Assembly: GCF_000953715.1 (NCBI RefSeq)
Contig: NZ_LN824141.1
Location: 990,676 to 1,054,675, forward strand
Reading direction: 5' to 3'
Length of the DNA: 64,000 bases
DNA from: Defluviitoga tunisiensis
GTDB taxonomy: Bacteria; Thermotogota; Thermotogae; Petrotogales; Petrotogaceae
Position numbers and translations under genes: made by a program. How positions within the stretch are numbered: position 1 is the first letter of the stretch; each line of letters begins with the position of its first letter. Positions 36,035-43,708 of this stretch are shown piece by piece. Under the pieces are notes generated by a model. It did not search any database. It was given only the letters and a program-made list of their open reading frames with translations, and was not told where the DNA came from.

Positions 36035-36055
36035 AGACGCTCGTATAGAGCGTCT
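36035..36055 (-). terminator. Type III palindrome acting as terminator of the PIN toxin gene
   Basis: Same 21-base palindrome and flanks as at 35069, located 42 bases after the stop at 36098; the minus strand reads stem-loop then TTTGTTTTTG. Confidence 0.75.
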
Positions 36056-36097
36056 CTACAACTATCAATCAACGTGGATTGTAATAGATTTACAAAA

Positions 36098-36550
36098 TTA
36101 CAAGCCATCATACTTTAAAATTTCATTTTCTAATTCGTTAGAAATTCTAAACCCCGCCTTTTTTAGTTTATATAGAATATCCTCTAAAGAGTGTATTATC
36201 TGTTTTTTTCTTGCATTAACAATAACTCCTAGAGTTCCAGTAAGCTTGACATCCAATTTACTAACTAACTTCCTTGCTTTTAGATCATCTATAATCAAAA
36301 CTGCATCCTCTATTTCAAATGCCAGAGCTATAACGCTGGCTTCCCCTAAATCTATAAAAGTGTTCAGCAATTTGAGATATTTTTTATCATCAACATCTTT
36401 AACTTTTATCCACTCAGGAATAGGTTTTTCAAACTCTTTAGCTACTTCTGGTGTAATTATAATTGAACGATATAACTCTTTTAAAATAAATAACATATCA
36501 ATATTATCTAACACAATCAAGCAACTTGTGTTAGAAATGTAATTAGGCAT
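36098..36550 (-). CDS. PIN-domain toxin (DUF3368 type)
   Basis: About 150 residues of the PIN-like ribonuclease family called DUF3368. Acidic residues expected at the active site occur in LIVLDNIDML, in the glutamate of DLGEASVIALA, and in AVLIIDDLKARKLV. In a toxin-antitoxin pair it would cleave RNA when freed from its partner. I prefer the ATG at 36550 (MPNYISNTSCLI), which overlaps the antitoxin stop by eight bases; another ATG lies four codons earlier. Confidence 0.82.
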   Translation of the reverse strand: MPNYISNTSCLIVLDNIDMLFILKELYRSIIITPEVAKEFEKPIPEWIKVKDVDDKKYLKLLNTFIDLGEASVIALAFEIEDAVLIIDDLKARKLVSKLDVKLTGTLGVIVNARKKQIIHSLEDILYKLKKAGFRISNELENEILKYDGL

Positions 36551-36770
36551 TATTAATATCATCCACTAATTCATCGGGAGTATAGTTAAACAATGATACA
36601 TTAAATTGTCCCAATAATTCAATAAAGGCTCTTTTAGATACTTCTGCCAATTGTGCAGCTTCTCCCAAAGATAATTTACCTTCTTCATAGAGTTTTGCAG
36701 CAATCAACATTTTAATTTCTTTTTCATCTAACCCGAAAGAATCAGGAACATTTAATATAATTGTTTTCAT
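36543..36770 (-). CDS. UPF0175-family antitoxin
   Basis: A 75-residue protein matching UPF0175: MKTIILNVPDSFGL, then MLIAAKLYEEGKLSLGEAAQLAEVSKRAFIELL, a helix-turn-helix-like segment. It is the usual partner of DUF3368 PIN toxins and would bind and silence the toxin and repress the operon. It overlaps the toxin gene. The remaining stretch upstream to 37071 is AT-rich and holds the third type III palindrome. Confidence 0.82.
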   Translation of the reverse strand: MKTIILNVPDSFGLDEKEIKMLIAAKLYEEGKLSLGEAAQLAEVSKRAFIELLGQFNVSLFNYTPDELVDDINNA

Positions 36771-37003
36771 TTCAAATCACTCCTAAAAAATTTCATTATT
36801 ATTACATTCCTTCAATCCAAAACTTCTTAAATCGGATCATTTAATTTTTTTCCAATTTTCGACAAACTTTTCAAACAATAAAACTTTATTCTAATTATAT
36901 ATTTGACTTTTCTGAATTAAACTTCATTAGAATTATATCATAAGAAATTAAAAAATACAGAAAAAGGAAGGAAGCTAAAATGCTTTTAAAATTCAAAAAC
37001 AAA

Positions 37004-37024
37004 AGACGCTCGTATAGAGCGTCT
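37004..37024 (-). terminator. Type III palindrome acting as terminator of the esterase gene
   Basis: The same palindrome and flanking block as at 35069 and 36035, here 47 bases after the esterase stop, again with a T-run on the minus strand. Confidence 0.75.
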
Positions 37025-37071
37025 CTACAACTATCAATCAACGTGGGTTGTAATAAATTTACAAATAGGTA

Positions 37072-37899
37072 TTAATACAAATCCAAAGCCCTTTTAAAAA
37101 ACCTCAAAACTTCTTTAATATCCTCTTGCCACAATAACCAATTATGTTCCCCATCTCTTATATACAACACCGATTCAATCTTTGCTAGCCTTAATTCATG
37201 ATACAACTCCGTTGCCCCCAAATACAAATAAAAATAATCCTCATTTCCACAAGACAAATACACAGGCAAAGTGAGCCCACTATTTTTGACGTTATCGACC
37301 CAATTAAACACATTCTCCTTTTCCCAAAAATCCGGATCAAAAGGATCACCAAACACGTCATGATAATAATCTTCTCTGATATGAATCACATCTCCGTTTA
37401 TATCAACATCTGTCTCAGGAGGAACATCTCTTGTTATTCCCCCGCTCAAACTTGCTGCCGATAAAAACATATCAGGATGCTTAAACGCAAGCTTTAAAGC
37501 TCCATATCCTCCCATCGACAAACCTGCAACAAACCTATCCCCACGAGTATTTCTTACCTTGTAATGTCCTTCAACAAAACCAATCAAATCCTTAATAATA
37601 GCAGTTTCATACTTTTCGCCAACAGGAGAATCAACATACCAACTATTTTGAGCATCTGGCATAACCACAACAAAAGGAGGAATCTCACCTGAATTTATCA
37701 TAATATCCAAAGTCTGATCAACATGCCCTTTTCTAAGCCAACTCACCTCATTCCCGCTATGACCATGCAAAAGATAAATAGTTGAATACCGTCGAGAATC
37801 CTCTTCGTACTCAGCAGGAAGATATATAGAATACTTCAAATCTCTTTCCAAAGTTGGACTAAAAAAAGACAAAGACTCATACACTGTACCCTTAACCAA
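37072..37899 (-). CDS. Esterase D-like alpha/beta hydrolase
   Basis: A 275-residue serine hydrolase of the putative esterase (feruloyl esterase/esterase D) family. The oxyanion region is YLLHGHSGNEVSW, the nucleophile lies in VAGLSMGGYGALKLA, and the late histidine is in IRDGEHNWLLW. No signal peptide is seen, so it is cytoplasmic. Substrates may be acyl esters of sugars or thioesters. It starts with TTG at 37899 behind GGGAG. Its codons end in C more often than those of the genes near 46 kb. Confidence 0.85.
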   Translation of the reverse strand: MVKGTVYESLSFFSPTLERDLKYSIYLPAEYEEDSRRYSTIYLLHGHSGNEVSWLRKGHVDQTLDIMINSGEIPPFVVVMPDAQNSWYVDSPVGEKYETAIIKDLIGFVEGHYKVRNTRGDRFVAGLSMGGYGALKLAFKHPDMFLSAASLSGGITRDVPPETDVDINGDVIHIREDYYHDVFGDPFDPDFWEKENVFNWVDNVKNSGLTLPVYLSCGNEDYFYLYLGATELYHELRLAKIESVLYIRDGEHNWLLWQEDIKEVLRFFKRALDLY

Positions 37900-37929
37900 A
37901 GACGTTCACTCCCTTATCAAAATAAAATA

Positions 37930-38913
37930 TTAAAGCCTCACAGATTCATTCGCCTTCAACCTATCCTCAGACAACAAAGAAACATAATACAATTCACTCA
38001 ACAAATCCAAAAAGTCCTTAATAGAAGTCTTCTCATCCAATACAATCTCGTTGTTACTTTCAACTAGATTTATCTTCAAATTAAAATTAGTTATAACCTC
38101 TTTTAACTTTTCAAACTCAAAATTCACATAATTCCCCTTTTTATAAATCCCGTGAAGTTTTTTCAAAAAAGTCTTCCTCTCAGAAACATACTTATCAAAA
38201 TAATCAATCCCCTTAAGCCTAATATCTCTCCCAAGAACATTATTATTCACCTTTATCTCCTTAACAAACTCATCCTTTGAAGTAACATACTTCTTAAAAA
38301 ACTGAAACTTATTCTCAAAATAATAAACAGACCTAATAAACAAAATATCTCCAACAACAAAATAATCAAAAAACTCCTTAGGCTTTAAAATAATCCCCCT
38401 GTCCCGAGATTTCAAATTAGCACTATCTAAAAAAAACAATCTCTTCACATCAAAAATATGCCTCGAATCTAGCTCCTGAAAACCAATAATATTGGCCCCA
38501 ATCTCCCTGTAAAAATACTTAACAATAATATCAAAATTCTTATAATCCTTAAAAACAGACTTATCTAATCTATAAAGCGAAGTACCAGACAACAACCTAC
38601 TCTCAATATCAACTACCTGGGGCACCTCTTGCTTTTCGAGGTATAAAAAGCGCTTATCATAAATCGAATCCTCATAACTTTGAACCTCAACCAAATCATC
38701 GCTCTCAAGTTCTTTCACAAACTCTCTAACAGAATTAACAATAATCTCCTCAAAAAACGAGGCATCATCACACGTTAAATCAAACAACTTACCATCCTTG
38801 TGCAAACATATTTCAACTGGTTGAGAAACCGTATTATTCTCCAAAATTTGGCAAATCTCATTCAAAACTTCCTTCTTATAACCTAACTTAAGAAACTCTT
38901 CCCGTTTATCCAC
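37930..38913 (-). CDS. kwaB: Kiwa anti-phage protein KwaB (DUF4868)
   Basis: A 327-residue cytosolic protein of the DUF4868 family, the B subunit of the Kiwa defence system. The central and C-terminal stretch with SRHIFDVKRLFFLD, IILKPKEFFDYFVVGDILFIRS and the final SIKDFLDLLSELYYVSLLSE resembles that family. In Kiwa the membrane partner KwaA senses phage attack and KwaB binds DNA and blocks phage replication or late transcription. It follows kwaA by six bases and starts at GTG 38913 behind GAAGTG. The family call is from memory of motifs and size; the gene pair strengthens it. Confidence 0.72.
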   Translation of the reverse strand: MDKREEFLKLGYKKEVLNEICQILENNTVSQPVEICLHKDGKLFDLTCDDASFFEEIIVNSVREFVKELESDDLVEVQSYEDSIYDKRFLYLEKQEVPQVVDIESRLLSGTSLYRLDKSVFKDYKNFDIIVKYFYREIGANIIGFQELDSRHIFDVKRLFFLDSANLKSRDRGIILKPKEFFDYFVVGDILFIRSVYYFENKFQFFKKYVTSKDEFVKEIKVNNNVLGRDIRLKGIDYFDKYVSERKTFLKKLHGIYKKGNYVNFEFEKLKEVITNFNLKINLVESNNEIVLDEKTSIKDFLDLLSELYYVSLLSEDRLKANESVRL

Positions 38914-38919
38914 AATCCA

Positions 38920-39450
38920 TCACTTCTTTTTACTTCTAAAATGGATAAAAACTCCCTTACTCATCTCAACCTTCACCCCAGCATCATCCAAACCCCTTGA
39001 AATCAAATACCCCTCTCTAACACGCGACACATCATCCTCGTATCGATAACTAACCTTGTAAATACTATAACCCAAAAGAGAAAGCGTTGGATTAACCGCT
39101 ATCAAATCACTTTTAATATAAATACTACCAATTATAACAAACAGAATCAAAAAAGAAACAATCTCTCTCTTATCAAAAGCGCTAATAAACGGGAAAATAT
39201 ACACAAAAATATACTCAATAAGCATATTATTAACTAGCTCATTACTTTCAACAATCAAAGACCGCTTTTTGCCTCTTTTTTTAAGCGACCTAAACATCAA
39301 AAAACATAAAACACTAACAACTAAAATAACAAACAAAAAAGAACAAAATACAACAAACTCGCCATGAATCACACCATTAATTGCATATATCAAAAACAAA
39401 GGAAGGTAAGACAACAAAAACAGAAGAACCCTTGAAATTTTACTAAGCAT
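38920..39450 (-). CDS. kwaA: Kiwa anti-phage membrane protein KwaA
   Basis: About 176 residues with four predicted membrane helices (roughly 7-27, 32-53, 77-91 and 97-113), then a cytosolic tail that includes NPTLSLLGYSIYKV and YLISRGLDDAG, as in KwaA proteins. KwaA forms the membrane sensor of the Kiwa system. The start is uncertain: ATG at 39450 is the simplest, while ATG at 39468 or a GTG between them would add a few residues. A promoter lies just upstream. It is set between REP arrays, which is typical for mobile defence genes. Confidence 0.7.
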   Translation of the reverse strand: MLSKISRVLLFLLSYLPLFLIYAINGVIHGEFVVFCSFLFVILVVSVLCFLMFRSLKKRGKKRSLIVESNELVNNMLIEYIFVYIFPFISAFDKREIVSFLILFVIIGSIYIKSDLIAVNPTLSLLGYSIYKVSYRYEDDVSRVREGYLISRGLDDAGVKVEMSKGVFIHFRSKKK

Positions 39451-39516
39451 ACCTCTCACCCACCCCATTTAAAATAGACTATCAAACAAACCAACACACC
39501 AAAAAACAACAAACTA

Positions 39517-39545
39517 ATTATATCATACCAAAATGAACCTGAAAA
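39517..39545 (-). promoter_or_regulatory. Promoter of the Kiwa operon
   Basis: Minus strand: TTTTCA at 39545-39540, 17-base spacer, TATAAT at 39522-39517, about 65 bases before kwaA. Confidence 0.6.
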
Positions 39546-39572
39546 AATGGTATAATTAACCAAACAAAGGTA

Positions 39573-39834
39573 GAAACGACCCACATGGGCGTCTCATGAT
39601 TTTAATCGTAGTTATGAATTTATTATTTTGTAGAAACGCCCTACATGTGCGTCTCCAAGGTTCAATTGTATTTGTTTTTTTTGTAGAGACGTGCTACATG
39701 CGCGTCTCCAACGTTCAATTGTATTTGTTTTTTTTTGTAGAGACGACCTATATGGGCGTCTCCAAGTTTTAAATGTTTCTGACCTATATGTGCGTCTCCG
39801 GGTTTTAAATGTTTCTGACCTATATGTGCGTCTC
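39573..39834 (+). repeat. REP array: four full and two half palindromes
   Basis: Full copies lie at 39573, 39633, 39686 and 39740. The first two are worn (GAAACG instead of GAGACG). Two half copies (GACCTATATGTGCGTCTCC) follow at 39781 and 39817, lacking GTAGAGAC. The array fills the space between Kiwa and the GH13 gene. Confidence 0.9.
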
Positions 39835-39874
39835 CCGGTTTTAAACAAATTTACAACAACGAGGTGAAAATATA

Positions 39875-41482
39875 ATGCAAAATCCAAACTTACAAAAAAT
39901 CGAGCAACTTTGGTACAAACTCTATCCAAACCAAAAACATAAACTCCACAAACTAATCGATTTCCTAAACTCCAAAAAAGATTCAATCACCTACTCACCA
40001 GACGACAAACTCTGGTACAAAAAAGGCTTAGTCTACTCCTGCTATGTAGACCTCTTTGCAGGAAACTTCCAAAACATGAAAAACAAACTAGACTACCTAC
40101 AAGATTTAGGAGTAACCATACTCTGGTTACTACCAATCCTTGAATCACCAATGAAAGACCAAGGATTCGATATCTCAGACTACTACAAAGTAAGAGACGA
40201 ACTAGGTGGCAACGAAAGCTTCTTTGAGTTTGTTGAGCTAGCCCATCAAAAAGGCATCAAAATCCTTTTTGACGTTGCAATAAACCACACATCAATTGAA
40301 CACCCCTGGTTTCAAGACGCTAAAAAATCAAAAAACTCAAAATACAGAGACTACTACATCTGGAGCCCAACAGACCAAAAATACTCCCAAGCACGCCTAC
40401 TTTTCAAAGGCATGGTTAACAGCAACTGGACCTACAATCCTGAAACCCAAGACTACTATTTCCACAGATTTTACGAAATACAACCCGACTTAAACTACAA
40501 AAACCCTGATGTACTAATAGAAATGATAAAAATATTCACATTCTGGAAAGAACACGGCGTAGACGGATTCAGAATGGACGCAGCCCCCTTCTTATGGAAA
40601 GAAGAAGGGACAAACTGTGAAAACCTAATCCAAACACACTGGATACTAAAAATATTCAGAGCAAGCCTTGACTACCTAAAAGAAGGAACAGCACTAATAG
40701 CAGAGGCTAACCAACCTCCAAAAGAGGTAGTAGCATACTTTGGAGAATCAGACGAATGCCATGTTGCATATCATTTCCCTGTAATGCCAAAGATATTCCT
40801 CTCAATAGCAGAAGGAGACCCAAATTACATAATCGACACACTCTCAGAAAAAGTCACACCCTCAATTCCAAAAGACTGTCAATGGTTTGTGTTTCTAAGA
40901 TGTCACGACGAACTAACGCTTGAGTTTGTCGAACCAAAAGAAAGAGAAAAGATGCTAAAATACTATTTGCTAGACCCAAGGTGGAACTTCAGAGAAGGCG
41001 AAGGAATCGCAGGAAGACTATACAACCAAATGAACAAAGACTACAAAAAGGTGCTACTTGCCTATTCCGTATTATTTTCACTCCACGGTACCCCTATAAA
41101 CTACTTTGGCGATGAAATAGCCATGGAAAATAACGAAGAATTCTACAAAAAAATGACAGAACTAACAGGCTACAAAGACTCAAGATACTTCAACCGAGGA
41201 CCATTCGACGAAGAAAAAATGCACAAAGCACTAAACGACCCAAAAAGCGACAGCTACAAAGTATTCCATGGGATAAAAGAGATGCTTACAATAAAAAGAG
41301 AAAATGAAGACCTTTTTCATATACAACCAACCTATCAAAACATAAACGGTATATTCAAAGTCACAAGGCAAAAAGAAAACAAAACCCTAACAATCTACAA
41401 CAATCTAACTCAAGACACAAAAACAATAGAAAACATAACACTACAACCCTACCAATACAAATGGCAAATTACCAAACAATAA
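39875..41482 (+). CDS. GH13 alpha-glucosidase/trehalose synthase-like enzyme
   Basis: A 535-residue cytoplasmic alpha-amylase-family enzyme without a signal peptide. The barrel motifs are DVAINHTS, the nucleophile Asp235 in GFRMDAAPFL, the acid/base Glu277 in IAEANQPP, and the transition-state Asp345 in RCHDELTLEF. The YYFHRFYEIQPDLNYKNPDV stretch and the REGEGIAGRL region resemble maltose glucosyltransferase/trehalose synthase and alpha-glucosidases, so it acts on short maltosides. Specificity cannot be fixed by eye. The start has GAGGTGA in front. Codons ending in C are frequent. Confidence 0.87.
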   Translation: MQNPNLQKIEQLWYKLYPNQKHKLHKLIDFLNSKKDSITYSPDDKLWYKKGLVYSCYVDLFAGNFQNMKNKLDYLQDLGVTILWLLPILESPMKDQGFDISDYYKVRDELGGNESFFEFVELAHQKGIKILFDVAINHTSIEHPWFQDAKKSKNSKYRDYYIWSPTDQKYSQARLLFKGMVNSNWTYNPETQDYYFHRFYEIQPDLNYKNPDVLIEMIKIFTFWKEHGVDGFRMDAAPFLWKEEGTNCENLIQTHWILKIFRASLDYLKEGTALIAEANQPPKEVVAYFGESDECHVAYHFPVMPKIFLSIAEGDPNYIIDTLSEKVTPSIPKDCQWFVFLRCHDELTLEFVEPKEREKMLKYYLLDPRWNFREGEGIAGRLYNQMNKDYKKVLLAYSVLFSLHGTPINYFGDEIAMENNEEFYKKMTELTGYKDSRYFNRGPFDEEKMHKALNDPKSDSYKVFHGIKEMLTIKRENEDLFHIQPTYQNINGIFKVTRQKENKTLTIYNNLTQDTKTIENITLQPYQYKWQITKQ

Positions 41483-41487
41483 AACAA

Positions 41488-41515
41488 AAGATTAAGGGGC
41501 ATCCCCCTTAATCTT
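41488..41515 (-). terminator. Terminator of the sigma-like gene
   Basis: AAGATTAAGGGG (41488-41499) pairs with CCCCTTAATCTT (41504-41515). On the minus strand it is followed by TTGTTTTATTG and overlaps the stop codon; it may also slow plus-strand transcripts from the GH13 gene. Confidence 0.75.
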
Positions 41516-41891
41516 AATCATCCTCTAAATTACCAATCAAAATCTCATTCAAATTCCTTAAATAAAAAGGGGCCTCTTTTGGAACATGTGGCATTCTAGC
41601 CTTTCTTTTACCGATATCGTCTTTAATCTTCCTCTCAATATAGAATTTCATATAACCTCTAAATTGCCCCTTAAGATTATAGGTATAAACAGACCATAAA
41701 AATAAATAGCATAAAGAACCAAACGTATCGTCAAAATCCAACCCACAATTATCTACAAGCTTTTTAGTTTCATTCACCAGAAACCCTTTGTACTTTAAAT
41801 ATAACCGTTCTTTTGCGCCTTGATCCCCCTTCTGAGCTAGTTCCACCAGTTGATTATCCGAAAGCCTGTTAAGATTAAGACGAATTCTAAT
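41514..41891 (-). CDS. Sigma-70 region 2-like small protein, probable AUU start
   Basis: About 125 residues. The segment DNQLVELAQKGDQGAKERLYLKYKGF, broken here by a linker, continues into LDFDDTFGSLCYLFLWSVYTYNL and FRGYMKFYIERKIKDDI. It resembles region 2 of ECF/SigI-type sigma factors, which binds the polymerase and the -10 box. Region 4 is absent, so it may work with a partner or on its own as a split sigma-like factor. The start: AGGAGG at 41905-41900, then 8 bases, then ATT at 41891 giving MRIRLNLNRLSDN. No ATG, GTG or TTG lies earlier than the GTG at 41846, which has no site. Confidence 0.6.
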   Translation of the reverse strand: MRIRLNLNRLSDNQLVELAQKGDQGAKERLYLKYKGFLVNETKKLVDNCGLDFDDTFGSLCYLFLWSVYTYNLKGQFRGYMKFYIERKIKDDIGKRKARMPHVPKEAPFYLRNLNEILIGNLEDD

Positions 41892-41996
41892 TAAAATCTC
41901 CTCCTTTTATATTTTTTTGGAGTTTCTAAAAGAAAAAATGACGAGTTATATCATCATTATACGCAAGTATACCACATTATCATAGAAAATAAAAGC

Positions 41997-42021
41997 CCCA
42001 TGTCCAATTTTCGGACATGGG
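41997..42021 (-). terminator. Terminator after the DUF2922 gene
   Basis: CCCATGTCC (41997-42005) pairs with GGACATGGG (42013-42021). The minus strand continues GCTTTTATTTTC. Confidence 0.8.
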
Positions 42022-42029
42022 ATAAAACA

Positions 42030-42242
42030 TTAATTCTCTATTAAATTAAAAATCTCTTCAGTAGTTGTTTCTACAATAGATGCCTCATCTACTAAAGAAG
42101 AAGCAGGAACTAAAACCCCAATCAAACCCTCCATAACTGGTTCAACATCGTCTTGAGTTAAACCGTCAATAACACCATCAATCGATATTGTCTTACTCTT
42201 TTTTTCAACAGGATCATAAAATTTCATTCTCAATCTTTTCAA
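42030..42242 (-). CDS. DUF2922-family small protein
   Basis: A 70-residue protein, LRMKFYDPVEKKSKTISID followed by VEPVMEGLIGVLVP, which fits the DUF2922 family. Its biochemical role is unknown to me. In Firmicutes such proteins are encoded beside DUF1659 and YvrJ-type proteins and sometimes a sigma-like factor, as here. It starts with TTG at 42242 behind GGGGG at 8 bases. Confidence 0.65.
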   Translation of the reverse strand: MKRLRMKFYDPVEKKSKTISIDGVIDGLTQDDVEPVMEGLIGVLVPASSLVDEASIVETTTEEIFNLIEN

Positions 42243-42287
42243 TTTACTATCCCCCTTTCAAATAATAGAAATTAATAAAAATAAACC

Positions 42288-42488
42288 TTAAACCAACTCA
42301 TACTCTTGCGTAAAATAATAACTAGCGTTAGTATTTTCACACAAACCTACAAGTCCTTGTAAAGCACTTTTTATTGAAGCTTCTTCCTCAGAAAAAAGAT
42401 CAAAAGACTTAGACACCTTCTTCTCTTTTTCATTAACTAACTCCACCCACACAATCTTTGCCTTTCTTGCGTTAAGGTTCATAGCCAA
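42288..42488 (-). CDS. DUF1659-family small protein
   Basis: About 66 residues, MAMNLNARKAKIVWVELVN followed by KVSKSFDLFSEEEASIKSALQGL, matching DUF1659 in size and pattern. The function is unknown. The TTG at 42488 is preferred because GGAGG is 8 bases upstream; ATG at 42482 is possible. It is in series with the DUF2922 gene, 45 bases apart. Confidence 0.65.
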   Translation of the reverse strand: MAMNLNARKAKIVWVELVNEKEKKVSKSFDLFSEEEASIKSALQGLVGLCENTNASYYFTQEYELV

Positions 42489-42542
42489 GAAACTCACCTC
42501 CCCTCTGAAATATTGACCCTACAACAACCCTAAACCTTTGTC

Positions 42543-42746
42543 CTACTGAGCATGTTTAGGAAACAACAACGCAACAACCCCATCAATCAAAACTGAAAGA
42601 ATAATATCCAAAAACGGCGAATACTTACCAATAGACTTAAGAAACTCCCTCAGCGCTTGCATAACAATCTCTTTTTTCTTCTTTCCATTACCAGGCATTT
42701 CAACCATACTAACAAGATCAGGTATTAACCCCACGATCTCCTTCAA
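42543..42746 (-). CDS. Small protein with one hydrophobic helix (unrecognised)
   Basis: A 67-residue protein I do not recognise. The first half is charged (MPGNGKKKKEIVMQALREFL) and the second holds a hydrophobic stretch, FLDIILSVLIDGVVALLF, before the end PKHAQ. It could be a membrane-associated or holin-like peptide. It takes the position that YvrJ-type proteins hold in similar Firmicutes clusters. It starts with TTG behind a GGGGGG site at good spacing, which supports real translation. It is the first gene of the DUF1659/DUF2922 run. Confidence 0.55.
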   Translation of the reverse strand: MKEIVGLIPDLVSMVEMPGNGKKKKEIVMQALREFLKSIGKYSPFLDIILSVLIDGVVALLFPKHAQ

Positions 42747-42941
42747 CCGTCAACCCCCCTTCATTAAAAAGAACAAACCCAACTTTTATTAACCATTCAT
42801 TCTCAAAAAATTCCCTTCTCATAAGTAATATCCGCAAAATAAATTAACTTCAAGTAACTCTTTTGAAACTACTTGTATCAAAATGCAAACAAAAGATAAA
42901 ATAAAAATCGAATAAAATTTTAATCAAAATTACACAAAATG

Positions 42942-42970
42942 ATATTTTTGTATCAAAAATATGATATAAT
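42942..42970 (+). promoter_or_regulatory. Palindrome and promoter before the PHP phosphatase gene
   Basis: ATATTTTTG (42942-42950), TAT, CAAAAATAT (42954-42962) is a perfect inverted repeat. It lies directly upstream of TATAAT at 42965-42970, covering the -35 area, as an operator would. The remaining bases of the 42747-43057 gap are AT-rich. Confidence 0.5.
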
Positions 42971-43057
42971 ACACATTAAGAAAAATTCATTTAATATTCA
43001 TTTTCATTTTTTAACATAAAGTGCTTTATAATTCTCAAAAGGAAGAAGGAGAGTATT

Positions 43058-43708
43058 ATGTTTATAGATATTCATACCCATTTACTTCCGACGATTGATG
43101 ATAAAGTAAAAACAATCGAAGAAACATTATACGAATTAAATCGTTATAAACGATACGATATTACCCATGTAGTGTTTACACCACATCTAAACCATCCTGT
43201 TATAAAAACAGACATTACACAAATAAAAGATAAATACCAAGAAATAAAAGACATAGTAGAAAAAAACACAGGAATACAGACATATCTAGCTTCAGAACTT
43301 TATCTAACCCTAAATTACAAAGAATTCATACCCTTTAATGACACCTTTGCTTTCGTAGAATTCGACAAAACAAACTTTCCATTTTATGCATTAGATGAAA
43401 TATTCAATCTACAATTAGATGGATACGAGGTAGTACTATTTCACGCAGAAAAACATACTTGGTTACTAGAAAATAAAAGCACACTCATGCGATTAAGAGA
43501 AATGGGTGTATATTTTCATATGGACTTTGATGGATTAAACACAAAAGCAGGAAAGTTCTATCTAAATCACAACATGGTCGATTTTCTTGCAACAGGAAAC
43601 CACGGAAGACAAGGAAAAGAAGTTGACTTAAATCTATTTAAAAAACACTCCAACATCACATCAAAAGCCTTAGACATATTACTATCCCCCAATCCAGAAC
43701 AAATGTAG
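43058..43708 (+). CDS. CpsB/YwqE-type PHP-domain protein-tyrosine phosphatase
   Basis: A 216-residue metal-dependent phosphatase of the PHP fold that reverses tyrosine phosphorylation controlling capsule synthesis. Metal ligands: FIDIHTHLLP at the N-terminus, FTPHLNHP, the glutamate of LASELYL, LFHAEKH, and the late ATGNHGR (usually SDAHG or similar). It opens the polysaccharide locus. Its stop codon is provided by the GTAG of a REP palindrome and the C-terminus is shorter than I expect for the family, so the end may be trimmed. AGAAGGAG precedes the ATG. Confidence 0.8.
   Translation: MFIDIHTHLLPTIDDKVKTIEETLYELNRYKRYDITHVVFTPHLNHPVIKTDITQIKDKYQEIKDIVEKNTGIQTYLASELYLTLNYKEFIPFNDTFAFVEFDKTNFPFYALDEIFNLQLDGYEVVLFHAEKHTWLLENKSTLMRLREMGVYFHMDFDGLNTKAGKFYLNHNMVDFLATGNHGRQGKEVDLNLFKKHSNITSKALDILLSPNPEQM

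Noticed and set aside
39612-39986. 124-residue minus-strand frame with RRTYRSETFK-like repeats
   Set aside because: It spans the REP array and the start of the GH13 gene in antisense.
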